A stretch of 6,780 nucleotides of DNA from Acidobacteriota bacterium (lineage in GTDB: Bacteria; Acidobacteriota; Terriglobia; Terriglobales; Acidobacteriaceae), in the NCBI GenBank assembly GCA_003224995.1, contig QIAI01000154.1, positions 1 through 6,780 of the forward strand. The letters are read 5' to 3'. Each line of letters starts with the position of its first letter. The first letter of the stretch is position 1. Shown here one piece after another: positions 1-5,959 of the stretch. Below the pieces are notes generated by a model. It saw nothing but the letters and a program-made list of their open reading frames with translations. It was not told the DNA's origin and did not search any database. A program made the position numbers and the translations under genes.

Positions 1-312
1 CAAAGCCAGATAGCCGGCATCGCTCATGTGCACGTGCGCATCTACCTTGGTCCCGTGGTCCTCGAGTAGACCTCCAATACGCTGAAAGATCTCCGTCACC
101 GCCATGGAATTTCCGCGGCTCGCGGCCTCGCATGCCGCCAGCAACGCCTGTCCCGTTTGCCCGCCGTTTTGATGCAGGACAAACACTGCGAAAATGTCGC
201 CAAAGAGCATGCCTCCTGCAATCAATGCGATCCCGCCAAAAACAAGAAGCCGCCGCGCGCTCATGGGCGCGAAAGTTTCGGCAGGCCTGGTTACTGCGGT
301 TAAGGTAGACAT
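1..312 (-). CDS. Small integral membrane protein, N-terminal part only (cut by window edge)
   Basis: I do not recognise this gene with confidence. The frame is open from an ATG at 312 to the window edge, giving 104 residues without a stop. A cytoplasmic N-terminus with two Arg (R20, R21) leads into a strongly hydrophobic helix at about residues 22-47. A soluble stretch of about 45 residues follows, then an Ala-His-Val-His-Met motif (H93, H95) just before what looks like the start of a second membrane segment (GYLAL at the edge). A first helix, a short extracytoplasmic helical loop and then an H-x-H at the next helix resembles small multi-helix membrane proteins, some of which bind heme or metal there; that is a suggestion only. 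It lies 33 bases after the stop of the flavin-dependent oxygenase on the same strand, so it is probably the fourth gene of that operon. The Shine-Dalgarno is weak (GGCGAG). A second ATG at 264 is possible but would leave only three residues before the helix. Confidence 0.7.
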   Translation of the reverse strand, partial: MSTLTAVTRPAETFAPMSARRLLVFGGIALIAGGMLFGDIFAVFVLHQNGGQTGQALLAACEAASRGNSMAVTEIFQRIGGLLEDHGTKVDAHVHMSDAGYLAL

Positions 313-345
313 TGCGCTGGCAGTCTCGCCCAACGATCGATGCGT

Positions 346-1428
346 TCAATCGGCGGCGATTTTGTTGACCGAACTTCGAAACGCAGGGATCACTCGTTCC
401 GCAAACAGTTGCTGAGTCTTGATGCTCTTCCAGTTTTCCAGGCCACCGAAATTTGAGACGATGGCCAATTCCCCGATGCCACCCTTGGCTTGAAGGTTCG
501 CCACCTGCTGCACCACCTTTTCTGGTGTTCCGATAAAGGCGATCTCCTGATCCACGATCTCTTCATAGGTCAGTTTGGTGAGGGATTCCAGGGCTCCACT
601 GGCATAAAAGCCGTAACCCTTCGCGCGAAGCTCCTGCTTTGTTTGTTCGTCCTGCAAGGAGTCCACGGGCGAAGCGTTGAACGCAAGAAAGTTCAGCAGC
701 GCGTCTTCTACTTCACGGCGGATCACCGACTCGTCGTCGTCCAGATAGACCGGCCGGATATAAACAATGTCGGGAGTATGCCCGTGTGCTGCGCAAGCCT
801 TTTTATAGATGTCTAGCGGTCCCTCGAGCACCTTCCAGGGAAGTAGCGGTGGAACAAAGATGCCCCAGCCCTTTTCCCCGGCCATCTGATAAGTAATGTC
901 GCTCGTACCTCCGGTGTAAAACTTGGGATGCGGCTTCTGCAGCGGACGGGGCACCACGCTTACATCTTTAACGTTGTAATACTGCCCTTCGTAAGAAAAC
1001 TTGTCTTTGGTAAATGCAAGTTCAAGGATGTCGATGGCTTCGTTGTAGCGTGGGCGGCTTTCTTCGAGCGGCAGTGCTGAGGGCCCAAACAACCAGGCGT
1101 GCCCGCGTCCTAACCCGCACTCCAATCGACCGTTCGTCAGGATATCGGTTTCGGCGATCATCCCCGCCAGTCGCATGGGGTTTTCCAGAGGAAGTGTGTG
1201 CAATGCTGTTCGAAAACGGATCCGCTGGGTGCGTTGCGCCGCCGCCGCGAACATTGCCAGCGGGTTCGCGGAAATCGAAAACTTCTGGAAGAAATGATGA
1301 TCAATCGTCGAGTACACGTCGAAACCCACGTCATCGGCGTGCTCGATCTGCCGCATGATCTCCCAGATCATGTCGTAATGCGACTTACCCGGAGGAGTCT
1401 GGATCTCGCAATAGATCCCAAATCGCAT
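346..1428 (-). CDS. LLM-class (bacterial-luciferase-like) flavin-dependent monooxygenase
   Basis: The 360-residue protein has the length and layout of a bacterial luciferase alpha-type TIM barrel. Such enzymes use reduced flavin, usually supplied by a separate reductase, and oxygen to oxidise an organic substrate in the cytoplasm. Visible marks are the N-terminal strand MRFGIYCEIQ, a DHHF motif at 43-46 (LuxA has EHHF at the same place, with catalytic His44), NPMRLAGMIAETDILTNGR at 83-101, GLGRGH at 105-110, and a C-terminal IGTPEKVVQQV at 299-309, typical of the family's flavin-phosphate region. LuxA Cys106 is replaced by Gly or its neighbour. No linked flavin reductase is seen in the window. 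The gene starts 34 bases after the receptor stop codon with a poor Shine-Dalgarno (GCGGA), so its translation may depend on the upstream message. The substrate is unknown: the family covers aldehydes, alkanes, sulfonates and antibiotics. The superfamily call is strong; the subfamily is open. Confidence 0.93.
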   Translation of the reverse strand: MRFGIYCEIQTPPGKSHYDMIWEIMRQIEHADDVGFDVYSTIDHHFFQKFSISANPLAMFAAAAQRTQRIRFRTALHTLPLENPMRLAGMIAETDILTNGRLECGLGRGHAWLFGPSALPLEESRPRYNEAIDILELAFTKDKFSYEGQYYNVKDVSVVPRPLQKPHPKFYTGGTSDITYQMAGEKGWGIFVPPLLPWKVLEGPLDIYKKACAAHGHTPDIVYIRPVYLDDDESVIRREVEDALLNFLAFNASPVDSLQDEQTKQELRAKGYGFYASGALESLTKLTYEEIVDQEIAFIGTPEKVVQQVANLQAKGGIGELAIVSNFGGLENWKSIKTQQLFAERVIPAFRSSVNKIAAD

Positions 1429-1462
1429 GGTAGTTATTCCGCTTTCTTCGCAGTGCCTCGAT

Positions 1463-4426
1463 CTACCACGTCAGCCGCAGCGCCAACTGAATCTGGCGCG
1501 GATTGAAAATCGACCGCGGCGTTCCATACGAGGGATTCGGCGACCCCTCCTTGAACAACGGCCCAGTCCCGCAATAGGCTGCGCCACCTGCCGGACAGAA
1601 ATCCGAAGCACCGTAAGCCGTGTTGTAGTAATTCACGTTCAAGGTATTCAGCAGGTTGAAGCCTTCCGCCATGGCTTGCAGGTGAAGGCCTTCGCGCAGG
1701 CCAAAGGTTCGGGACAGTCGCAGATCTACGCTCTGGTACGTATCGCCCCGGAACGTATCCCGCCCTTCGATGCCAACCCGATCATTGTTGCCGAAGATAT
1801 CGCCATTGGAATCAAAGCCTGCGAACTTGGTGAAATAATGCGGCGTCTGCAGGCTCACGATCATGCCGAGTTCCCAGTTATTCAGCAATGCGTTCATGCT
1901 GGTTGGGCCAGCCAGTGTGGCGTTGCCAACGAAACGATGCGCCACATGGTCAGCGGAGAGCGCCCGCTCCTTATTGAAGGTGACCAGCAGGCCGTCCCAC
2001 TGGGAATCCCACTTGGAGTCAGCTTCGAAGTCCACCGCGAATCCCAGGAAACCGCTGGGCACTGGACAACCAGTGAAGATTGCGCAACGCACTCCGGGTG
2101 CAATCACCGGAGGTGTGCACGGAAAGTTGGCGCAATACATGTTTTTGAGACCTGTGTTTCCCTTGGAATCATGGAAGGGAAGTTGTCCACTCGGGTCGGG
2201 CTGGTTGACGTTATAAAAACTTCCTAGGTGTATCCCGCGGACGTGCAATCCCGTGATGTCGAGAACCGTATCTTTGAACGGCTGGAACTCAACTCCCAAG
2301 CTGACCTGCGCACCATAAGCGGGCTTGTGATCTTTCGCGAATCGAACAATCACAGCATCCAGAGCGGGATTGGGATAGGTTGCAGTGGAGCCGATGGAAG
2401 GCCCCACCAACTGGCTCAGGGCCCCCGCCATGGTGAATGGATCCGCGCCGAACGCCGAAAGACGAGTCTTAGCGTTCAAATCGTCCTGCTTAGCCTCGCG
2501 CCCGGGAAACTTTCCAATCGTGCCGCCACAAGATGGGATCTGGCACATCAGCAGGGGCGAAGGAATTATTCCGTGAAACAGCCCGGCGCCTCCACGAATC
2601 ACAACGGAGTGACTGCCCGGTAGGGCGTAGGAGAAACCGGCGCGCGGATCAAAATTCTTCATCGGATTATTCAGCGCGGCGCTGGGCCAAGTCTCTCCTT
2701 GCCAGCGTAACCCGTAGTTCACAGTGAGATTCGAGGTCGTGCGCCATTTGTCTTGCACGAATAGTCCTTCATACGTATGGCCGAGCGTTCCCTGCGCCTG
2801 GTTGCGGATTGCGGAATTGATGGCGGATCCCTGATATACCGAGGTGTTGAACGTGGGCTCATTGAATCCGGAAGCTGCGTCAAAGCGTTCGAAGAAGATC
2901 ACAAAGGGATGGGGTGCTCCGACAAAATCAGTTCCCAAAAATGCGTCCAAACTGCCGAAGTCGCCTTCAAAAGGGTAGAACAGCGAACCCACGGTCTTGG
3001 TGACGGTGTCTCCAATCTCAAAGCGTCCCTCGGTGTAGAGATCGGGATTGCCTCGGTTCACGCCCATCGTGAATACGTTCGAAACTTCCAGGTGCGGTTG
3101 CGTGCTTACGGTAGGGAAGTTGAAGTACCGGTTTGCGTATTGCAAGTGGAGTTCATTTACCAGGCTCGTAGAAAAGACCGACGTCAAATCTCCGGCTAGA
3201 GACTGATCGCGGAAGTTGTTGTTCTTGAACCCGGAAGGGAGATCAAACCCATCGTTGAGTGGAGATAGGTTGGTGCCACGCTGATCGTTGAAGAAATAAC
3301 GTACAAACAGCGCTTCCCGTTCACTGAATGTATGGTCGATGCGGAAAAGAAGATTGTCGTAATTGATGGCCCGGGTGACCTGCAGGTTTTCTGCAGGCAG
3401 ATTGAAGACATTCACCTTCACATTGTTGATTGCGGTCAAATTGGTCAGCACCGCCGAGTTGTAGAAGGGTGACTCTACGTGACGCTGGCCTTCGTAGTTG
3501 CCGAAGAAGAATGTCTTGTCCTTCTGAATCGGCCCGCCCAGAGTCGCGCCAAACTGATTTTGCCGCAGCTTGTTGAACCCGGCAGCCAACGCGTTCTTCG
3601 CGTCCATCGCGTCATTGCGGAAGTATTCGTACACCGATCCGTGAACGCGATTGGTGCCGCTCTTGGTGATGATGTTGACGATTCCGCCCACGGCTCGCCC
3701 GAACTGTGTGCTGAAATCACTGTTAATGACGCGAAACTCCTGCACCGCGTCCTGGGATGGCGTCGTCTTCTGGATGCCCGAGGCGGTCGACATGTTGTCG
3801 GCGCCGTCGATCGCGACAAAGTTGTAATGGATATTCTGGCCCGCAAAGGAAAGTTTGGTTACTGGTTCGATGATCACGTCGGTGCTGCCCGAAGTCGTGT
3901 CGCCGATGGTCACGCCCGGCGCCAGCAGGGCGAAATCGATAAATTGCCGGCCATTAACGGGCAAATTCTCAATCTTCTGCTCGTCAATCACCGAACTGAC
4001 CGTGGTTCGCGTGGGTTCCGCGAGTTCCCCCACGTCTTGGACTTCCACTTGCGCAATCACCTGACCGGGAGCGAGCGCGAAGTCGAGGCTGCCGGCCGCG
4101 CCGATATCGAGGTGAATCTTTTTTGCTGATTTGGCAAAGCCAGCCTTCTCGGCCGTGACCGTGTAATCACCGGGAGGCAACAGCGGGATCTGATATTCAC
4201 CCACGGCGTTTGCCGTGGTTCCGCGACTTAGCCCGGTGGCTGCATTCACCGCGGTTACAGTGGCCTGCGAAATGACTGCGCCGCTCGAGTCGTTCACCCG
4301 CCCCTGAACGTTTACGGTCACAACCTGGGCGGTCACCGAAAGGGAAGCCGTCAAGAGAAGAACGGCGCAAACTACGTAAACTCGTGCCCGAAGATTCATC
4401 ATCAGCGGACTGGGGTTGGACACCAT
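1463..4426 (-). CDS. TonB-dependent outer-membrane receptor with carboxypeptidase-regulatory-like domain (Oar-like)
   Basis: The 987-residue product is an outer-membrane, energy-dependent importer of the Oar-like type. A signal peptide covers about residues 1-33 (hydrophobic VYVVCAVLLLTASLS, cleavage near VTA-Q). An Ig-like carboxypeptidase-regulatory domain follows at about 37-120 (GRVNDSSGAVISQATVTA, GEYQIPLLPPGDYTVTAEKAGF). The plug is at about 140-258 (VIDEQKIENLPVNGRQF, FGRAVGGIVNIITKSGTN), and the rest is beta-barrel, ending in an outer-membrane-type strand with terminal Trp (LALRLTW). The start at 4426 has an excellent AAGGAG six bases upstream and puts the signal peptide at the N-terminus. 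The frame stays open up to 4513, but that extension overlaps the regulator gene and carries no export signal. The gene begins 10 bases after the GntR stop. Two oddities are described as findings: an apparent in-frame loss of barrel sequence at K819/E820 and four close cysteine pairs (628/633, 765/770, 781/787, 944/952). The ligand is unknown; relatives are often annotated for large or hydrophobic nutrients. Confidence 0.95.
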   Translation of the reverse strand: MVSNPSPLMMNLRARVYVVCAVLLLTASLSVTAQVVTVNVQGRVNDSSGAVISQATVTAVNAATGLSRGTTANAVGEYQIPLLPPGDYTVTAEKAGFAKSAKKIHLDIGAAGSLDFALAPGQVIAQVEVQDVGELAEPTRTTVSSVIDEQKIENLPVNGRQFIDFALLAPGVTIGDTTSGSTDVIIEPVTKLSFAGQNIHYNFVAIDGADNMSTASGIQKTTPSQDAVQEFRVINSDFSTQFGRAVGGIVNIITKSGTNRVHGSVYEYFRNDAMDAKNALAAGFNKLRQNQFGATLGGPIQKDKTFFFGNYEGQRHVESPFYNSAVLTNLTAINNVKVNVFNLPAENLQVTRAINYDNLLFRIDHTFSEREALFVRYFFNDQRGTNLSPLNDGFDLPSGFKNNNFRDQSLAGDLTSVFSTSLVNELHLQYANRYFNFPTVSTQPHLEVSNVFTMGVNRGNPDLYTEGRFEIGDTVTKTVGSLFYPFEGDFGSLDAFLGTDFVGAPHPFVIFFERFDAASGFNEPTFNTSVYQGSAINSAIRNQAQGTLGHTYEGLFVQDKWRTTSNLTVNYGLRWQGETWPSAALNNPMKNFDPRAGFSYALPGSHSVVIRGGAGLFHGIIPSPLLMCQIPSCGGTIGKFPGREAKQDDLNAKTRLSAFGADPFTMAGALSQLVGPSIGSTATYPNPALDAVIVRFAKDHKPAYGAQVSLGVEFQPFKDTVLDITGLHVRGIHLGSFYNVNQPDPSGQLPFHDSKGNTGLKNMYCANFPCTPPVIAPGVRCAIFTGCPVPSGFLGFAVDFEADSKWDSQWDGLLVTFNKERALSADHVAHRFVGNATLAGPTSMNALLNNWELGMIVSLQTPHYFTKFAGFDSNGDIFGNNDRVGIEGRDTFRGDTYQSVDLRLSRTFGLREGLHLQAMAEGFNLLNTLNVNYYNTAYGASDFCPAGGAAYCGTGPLFKEGSPNPSYGTPRSIFNPRQIQLALRLTW

Positions 4427-4442
4427 GGTCGTCTCCTTAGTC
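4427..4442 (-). promoter_or_regulatory. Shine-Dalgarno of the receptor gene, overlapping the regulator stop codon
   Basis: On the minus strand the sequence reads CTAAGGAGACGACC and then ATG. The TAA is the stop codon of the GntR gene (4437-4439), and TAAGGAG is the Shine-Dalgarno of the receptor, six bases from its start. This fixes the receptor start at 4426 and suggests that ribosomes ending on the regulator can re-initiate on the receptor. Confidence 0.85.
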
Positions 4443-5195
4443 GTGAACTCGAGCCGCAGCCTTTCCATTGGTCTTCGATCGGGCGGAGGACTCCGGTGTT
4501 CGCGTCGCTCCATGATCGTTCATCACTTTCGATAAACGCGATTCGGAGTCGTCGAGATGCTGAAGCAGGATCTTGGCGCATTGCTTCAGTTTGCCCGCCG
4601 TCAGTAACTGATAAAGCTTGCGGTGGACCGGAATGAGAATTCCAGGATGATCGTGCCTCTGATCTACCAGAACCATCCCCACTCGCAGTTCCCCAATGGT
4701 TTTCTGATAAAACGATTCCAGCCGCTTGTTGCCCAAAAAGCGGATCAGCAGACTGTGGAAGTGCAAGTCATGGTTGACGGCGCTGATCCAATCGCGTACC
4801 TCGACAGCTTCCTCGTACTGTTCTAGTGCGGCGAACAGTTCTCGCAATAATTCAGGTGCCGGCGCTTTGGCGGCTTCAAGCGCGGAAATTTCCAACACCC
4901 GCCGCACGTGATAGATCTCCTGCACATCCCGCAAGGAGAGTTGCGCAACCGCGATTCCGCGGTGAATGCTGCGTTTCAATAAACCTTCAAGCGATAGGAT
5001 CCGCATGGCCTCGCGCATCGTATTACGCGATACGCCCAGGGACTCGGCGAGAGGAATCTCCTGCAATGATGTGCCGGGGCGCAATTCGCCACTCAGGACT
5101 CTTTGCCGGAGAACGCCGGCGACCTGGTCGGCCACGCTGACCCGATAAATTTGTGAACGCTCCATCGCAACAGGAAAGGCGGAATGGTGCGACAT
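4437..5195 (-). CDS. GntR-family transcriptional regulator, FadR/FCD subfamily
   Basis: This 252-residue protein is a one-component DNA-binding regulator. The N-terminal winged helix-turn-helix spans about residues 20-85. It shows the GntR signature LRQRVLSGELRPGTSLQEIPLAESLGVSRNTMREAMRILSLEGLL and the wing RGIAVAQLS. The C-terminal FCD effector domain spans about 90-222, with all four expected metal/ligand residues visible: D143 and H147 (NHDLHFHSLL), H191 (VHRKL) and H213 (LLQHLDDSE). FCD domains usually bind small carboxylic acids, often through Zn or Ni. The last 25 or so residues are a Ser/Ala/Lys-rich tail, probably disordered. The gene heads the minus-strand operon and sits next to a palindrome that fits an autoregulatory operator. 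Two starts are possible, M1 at 5195 and M11 at 5165; neither has a good Shine-Dalgarno. If the TTGACA at 5217-5222 is the -35 box, transcription would begin near 5187 and only M11 would be usable. Sub-family identity is firm; the effector is not known. Confidence 0.95.
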   Translation of the reverse strand: MSHHSAFPVAMERSQIYRVSVADQVAGVLRQRVLSGELRPGTSLQEIPLAESLGVSRNTMREAMRILSLEGLLKRSIHRGIAVAQLSLRDVQEIYHVRRVLEISALEAAKAPAPELLRELFAALEQYEEAVEVRDWISAVNHDLHFHSLLIRFLGNKRLESFYQKTIGELRVGMVLVDQRHDHPGILIPVHRKLYQLLTAGKLKQCAKILLQHLDDSESRLSKVMNDHGATRTPESSARSKTNGKAAARVHD

Positions 5196-5222
5196 CTTGC
5201 CGCTAAATGTTCAATCTGTCAA
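5194..5222 (-). promoter_or_regulatory. Candidate promoter of the regulator operon
   Basis: The minus strand has a perfect -35 hexamer TTGACA at 5222-5217, lying between two operator half-sites. With a 17-base spacer the -10 would be CAAGAT (5199-5194), which matches the consensus at only three positions and overlaps the upstream ATG. If real, the transcript would start near 5187, favouring translation from M11 at 5165. The -35 is convincing; the -10 is weak. Confidence 0.35.
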
Positions 5223-5240
5223 GTGTTGAACAATTCAACA
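5208..5240. promoter_or_regulatory. Probable GntR operator: perfect 17-base palindrome plus an extra half-site
   Basis: TGTTGAACAATTCAACA at 5224-5240 is a perfect inverted repeat with 7-base arms around CAA. A further half-site, TGTTCAA at 5208-5214, is the exact reverse complement of TTGAACA at 5226-5232, giving a second overlapping inverted repeat with 11 bases between the arms. Short palindromes directly upstream of a FadR-type regulator are usually its own operator. Placement between the divergent starts would let it act on both units. The repeat is seen directly; which protein binds it is inferred. Confidence 0.6.
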
Positions 5241-5254
5241 AACGATCGCACTAT
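5226..5254 (+). promoter_or_regulatory. Candidate promoter of the plus-strand genes
   Basis: TTGAAC at 5226-5231 and CACTAT at 5249-5254 are 17 bases apart and would read toward the gene at 5404, leaving a leader of about 145 bases. The -35 half lies inside the palindrome, so an operator-bound regulator would block it. The -10 keeps only A2, A5 and T6 of the consensus, so this is a weak call. Confidence 0.25.
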
Positions 5255-5388
5255 CGCGCTCGAGAACAGATCTGCGAGGTGAGTGTCTGAAGAACGCCAG
5301 TGTGCGATGGCAAGGCGCGAACACGTCCTTTGGTGCGCCGTGTTTGGAAAGATTGGTGCAGTTCTCCGAGAGGCTTCTCCTGGCTTCT

Positions 5389-5394
5389 TAAGGA
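5389..5394 (+). promoter_or_regulatory. Shine-Dalgarno of the gene at 5404
   Basis: TAAGGA lies nine bases before the ATG at 5404 and supports that start over other frames in this stretch. Confidence 0.6.
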
Positions 5395-5403
5395 TTTCTC
5401 ATC

Positions 5404-5919
5404 ATGAAGGTCTTCCTGTGTTGTGTGGCCCTGGTTTCAGCTTGCACCCTGTTCGGTCAGACATCTCAGCCTGTTGCCGAGCAAGCACTGCCGGATAGCG
5501 CGTCCACCAGTAAAGCTGCTGCTGAGGGAGCTTCCGCATTTACAGCCGAGCCGATTCGCATGGCTCCCCCTCCGCTATCAATTCAATCGAACCCTCCCGT
5601 GGAGCGAAGACGTGTTGTCGATCGTCATTTTCTTTGGGTCGCTCTGTTTCAGGTCGGAGCCACCCTGGCGGACATCGAATCAACCCAATATGGTCTCTCC
5701 CATGGCGCCCGGGAAATTAATCCTCTTTATGGGAACCATCCTTCTCGCGCCAAGCAGTACGCCATCACGATGCCCATCACTGCCGGGGTCCTGGGTTGGA
5801 GCTACCGTCTTAAAAGAAGCGCCCCTCACTCCAAATACTGGGTGATTCCTCCACTGATCGTAGGCACGATGCACGCCATCGCCTTTTGCAACAACCTGGC
5901 CGTCATTAAGGGCCAGTAG
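5404..5919 (+). CDS. Small exported membrane protein of unknown function, possible lipoprotein
   Basis: The 171-residue protein opens with a short signal sequence (MKVFLCCVALVSAC). VSAC at 11-14 fits a relaxed lipobox with Cys14, while cleavage further along near G18-Q19 is also possible. A Ser/Ala/Pro-rich linker covers about 20-70 and ends in a basic ERRR cluster. Three hydrophobic segments follow at about 75-94, 118-135 and 145-165. Between the first and second lies D90-I-E-S-T94, then GLSHGAREINPLYG (97-110). A D..T...G...E.NPL arrangement between helices recurs in small uncharacterised membrane proteins, including the DUF5658-like group, though membership is only a suggestion. The start has a TAAGGA Shine-Dalgarno. 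The next gene begins 40 bases later with no terminator between, so the two are probably co-transcribed. Real coding status is supported by the export signal, helix pattern and ribosome site. Function cannot be assigned. Confidence 0.8.
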   Translation: MKVFLCCVALVSACTLFGQTSQPVAEQALPDSASTSKAAAEGASAFTAEPIRMAPPPLSIQSNPPVERRRVVDRHFLWVALFQVGATLADIESTQYGLSHGAREINPLYGNHPSRAKQYAITMPITAGVLGWSYRLKRSAPHSKYWVIPPLIVGTMHAIAFCNNLAVIKGQ

Positions 5920-5944
5920 GCGCCTCAGTCGAAGATCCACGAGC

Positions 5945-5952
5945 GGAAGGAA
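5945..5952 (+). promoter_or_regulatory. Shine-Dalgarno of the gene at 5960
   Basis: GGAAGGAA lies seven bases before the ATG at 5960 and fixes the start of the right-edge gene. It overlaps a 10-base palindrome, GGAACGTTCC (5949-5958). Confidence 0.65.
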
Positions 5953-5959
5953 CGTTCCA

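Larger units (their letters stand above)
5196..5403. other. Divergent intergenic control region
   Basis: These 208 bases separate the minus-strand regulator operon from the plus-strand exported-protein genes. The left half (5208-5254) contains the operator-like repeats and the promoter-like hexamers. The right half (about 5260-5403) would be the leader of the plus-strand message. It contains a 6-base inverted repeat AACACG/CGTGTT (5320-5325 and 5339-5344, 13-base loop) and a tandem GGCTTCT (5373-5379 and 5382-5388), neither strong enough to name. I see no convincing gene here; the short frame at 5283-5498 overlaps the better-supported gene. Confidence 0.7.

Noticed and set aside
1427..2227. 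266-codon plus-strand frame opposite the receptor gene
   Set aside because: It is the reverse of a well-supported receptor coding region, has no recognisable domain or export signal, and its composition follows the codon pattern of the opposite strand.
3479..4129. 216-codon plus-strand frame opposite the receptor plug domain
   Set aside because: It lies wholly antisense to the conserved plug sequence and shows no family features of its own.
4427..4513. In-frame 29-codon upstream extension of the receptor
   Set aside because: It overlaps the end of the regulator gene, places charged residues before the signal peptide, and lacks the strong AAGGAG found at 4426.
5320..5344. Inverted repeat AACACG/CGTGTT in the plus-strand leader, considered as a riboswitch or attenuator stem
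   Set aside because: Six base pairs with a 13-base loop is too weak, there is no T-run, and a competing GGCGC/GCGCC pairing shows no defined structure.
5373..5388. Tandem GGCTTCT repeat just before the gene at 5404
   Set aside because: Two copies of seven bases with a three-base gap are not enough to claim a binding site, and no third copy is present.
5283..5498. 71-codon plus-strand frame in the divergent region
   Set aside because: It has no ribosome site, no export or domain feature, and overlaps the better-supported gene at 5404 in another frame.
5949..5958. Palindrome GGAACGTTCC overlapping the ribosome site of the gene at 5960
   Set aside because: As RNA it could only form a three-base-pair stem with a four-base loop, and a single 10-base palindrome can occur by chance.
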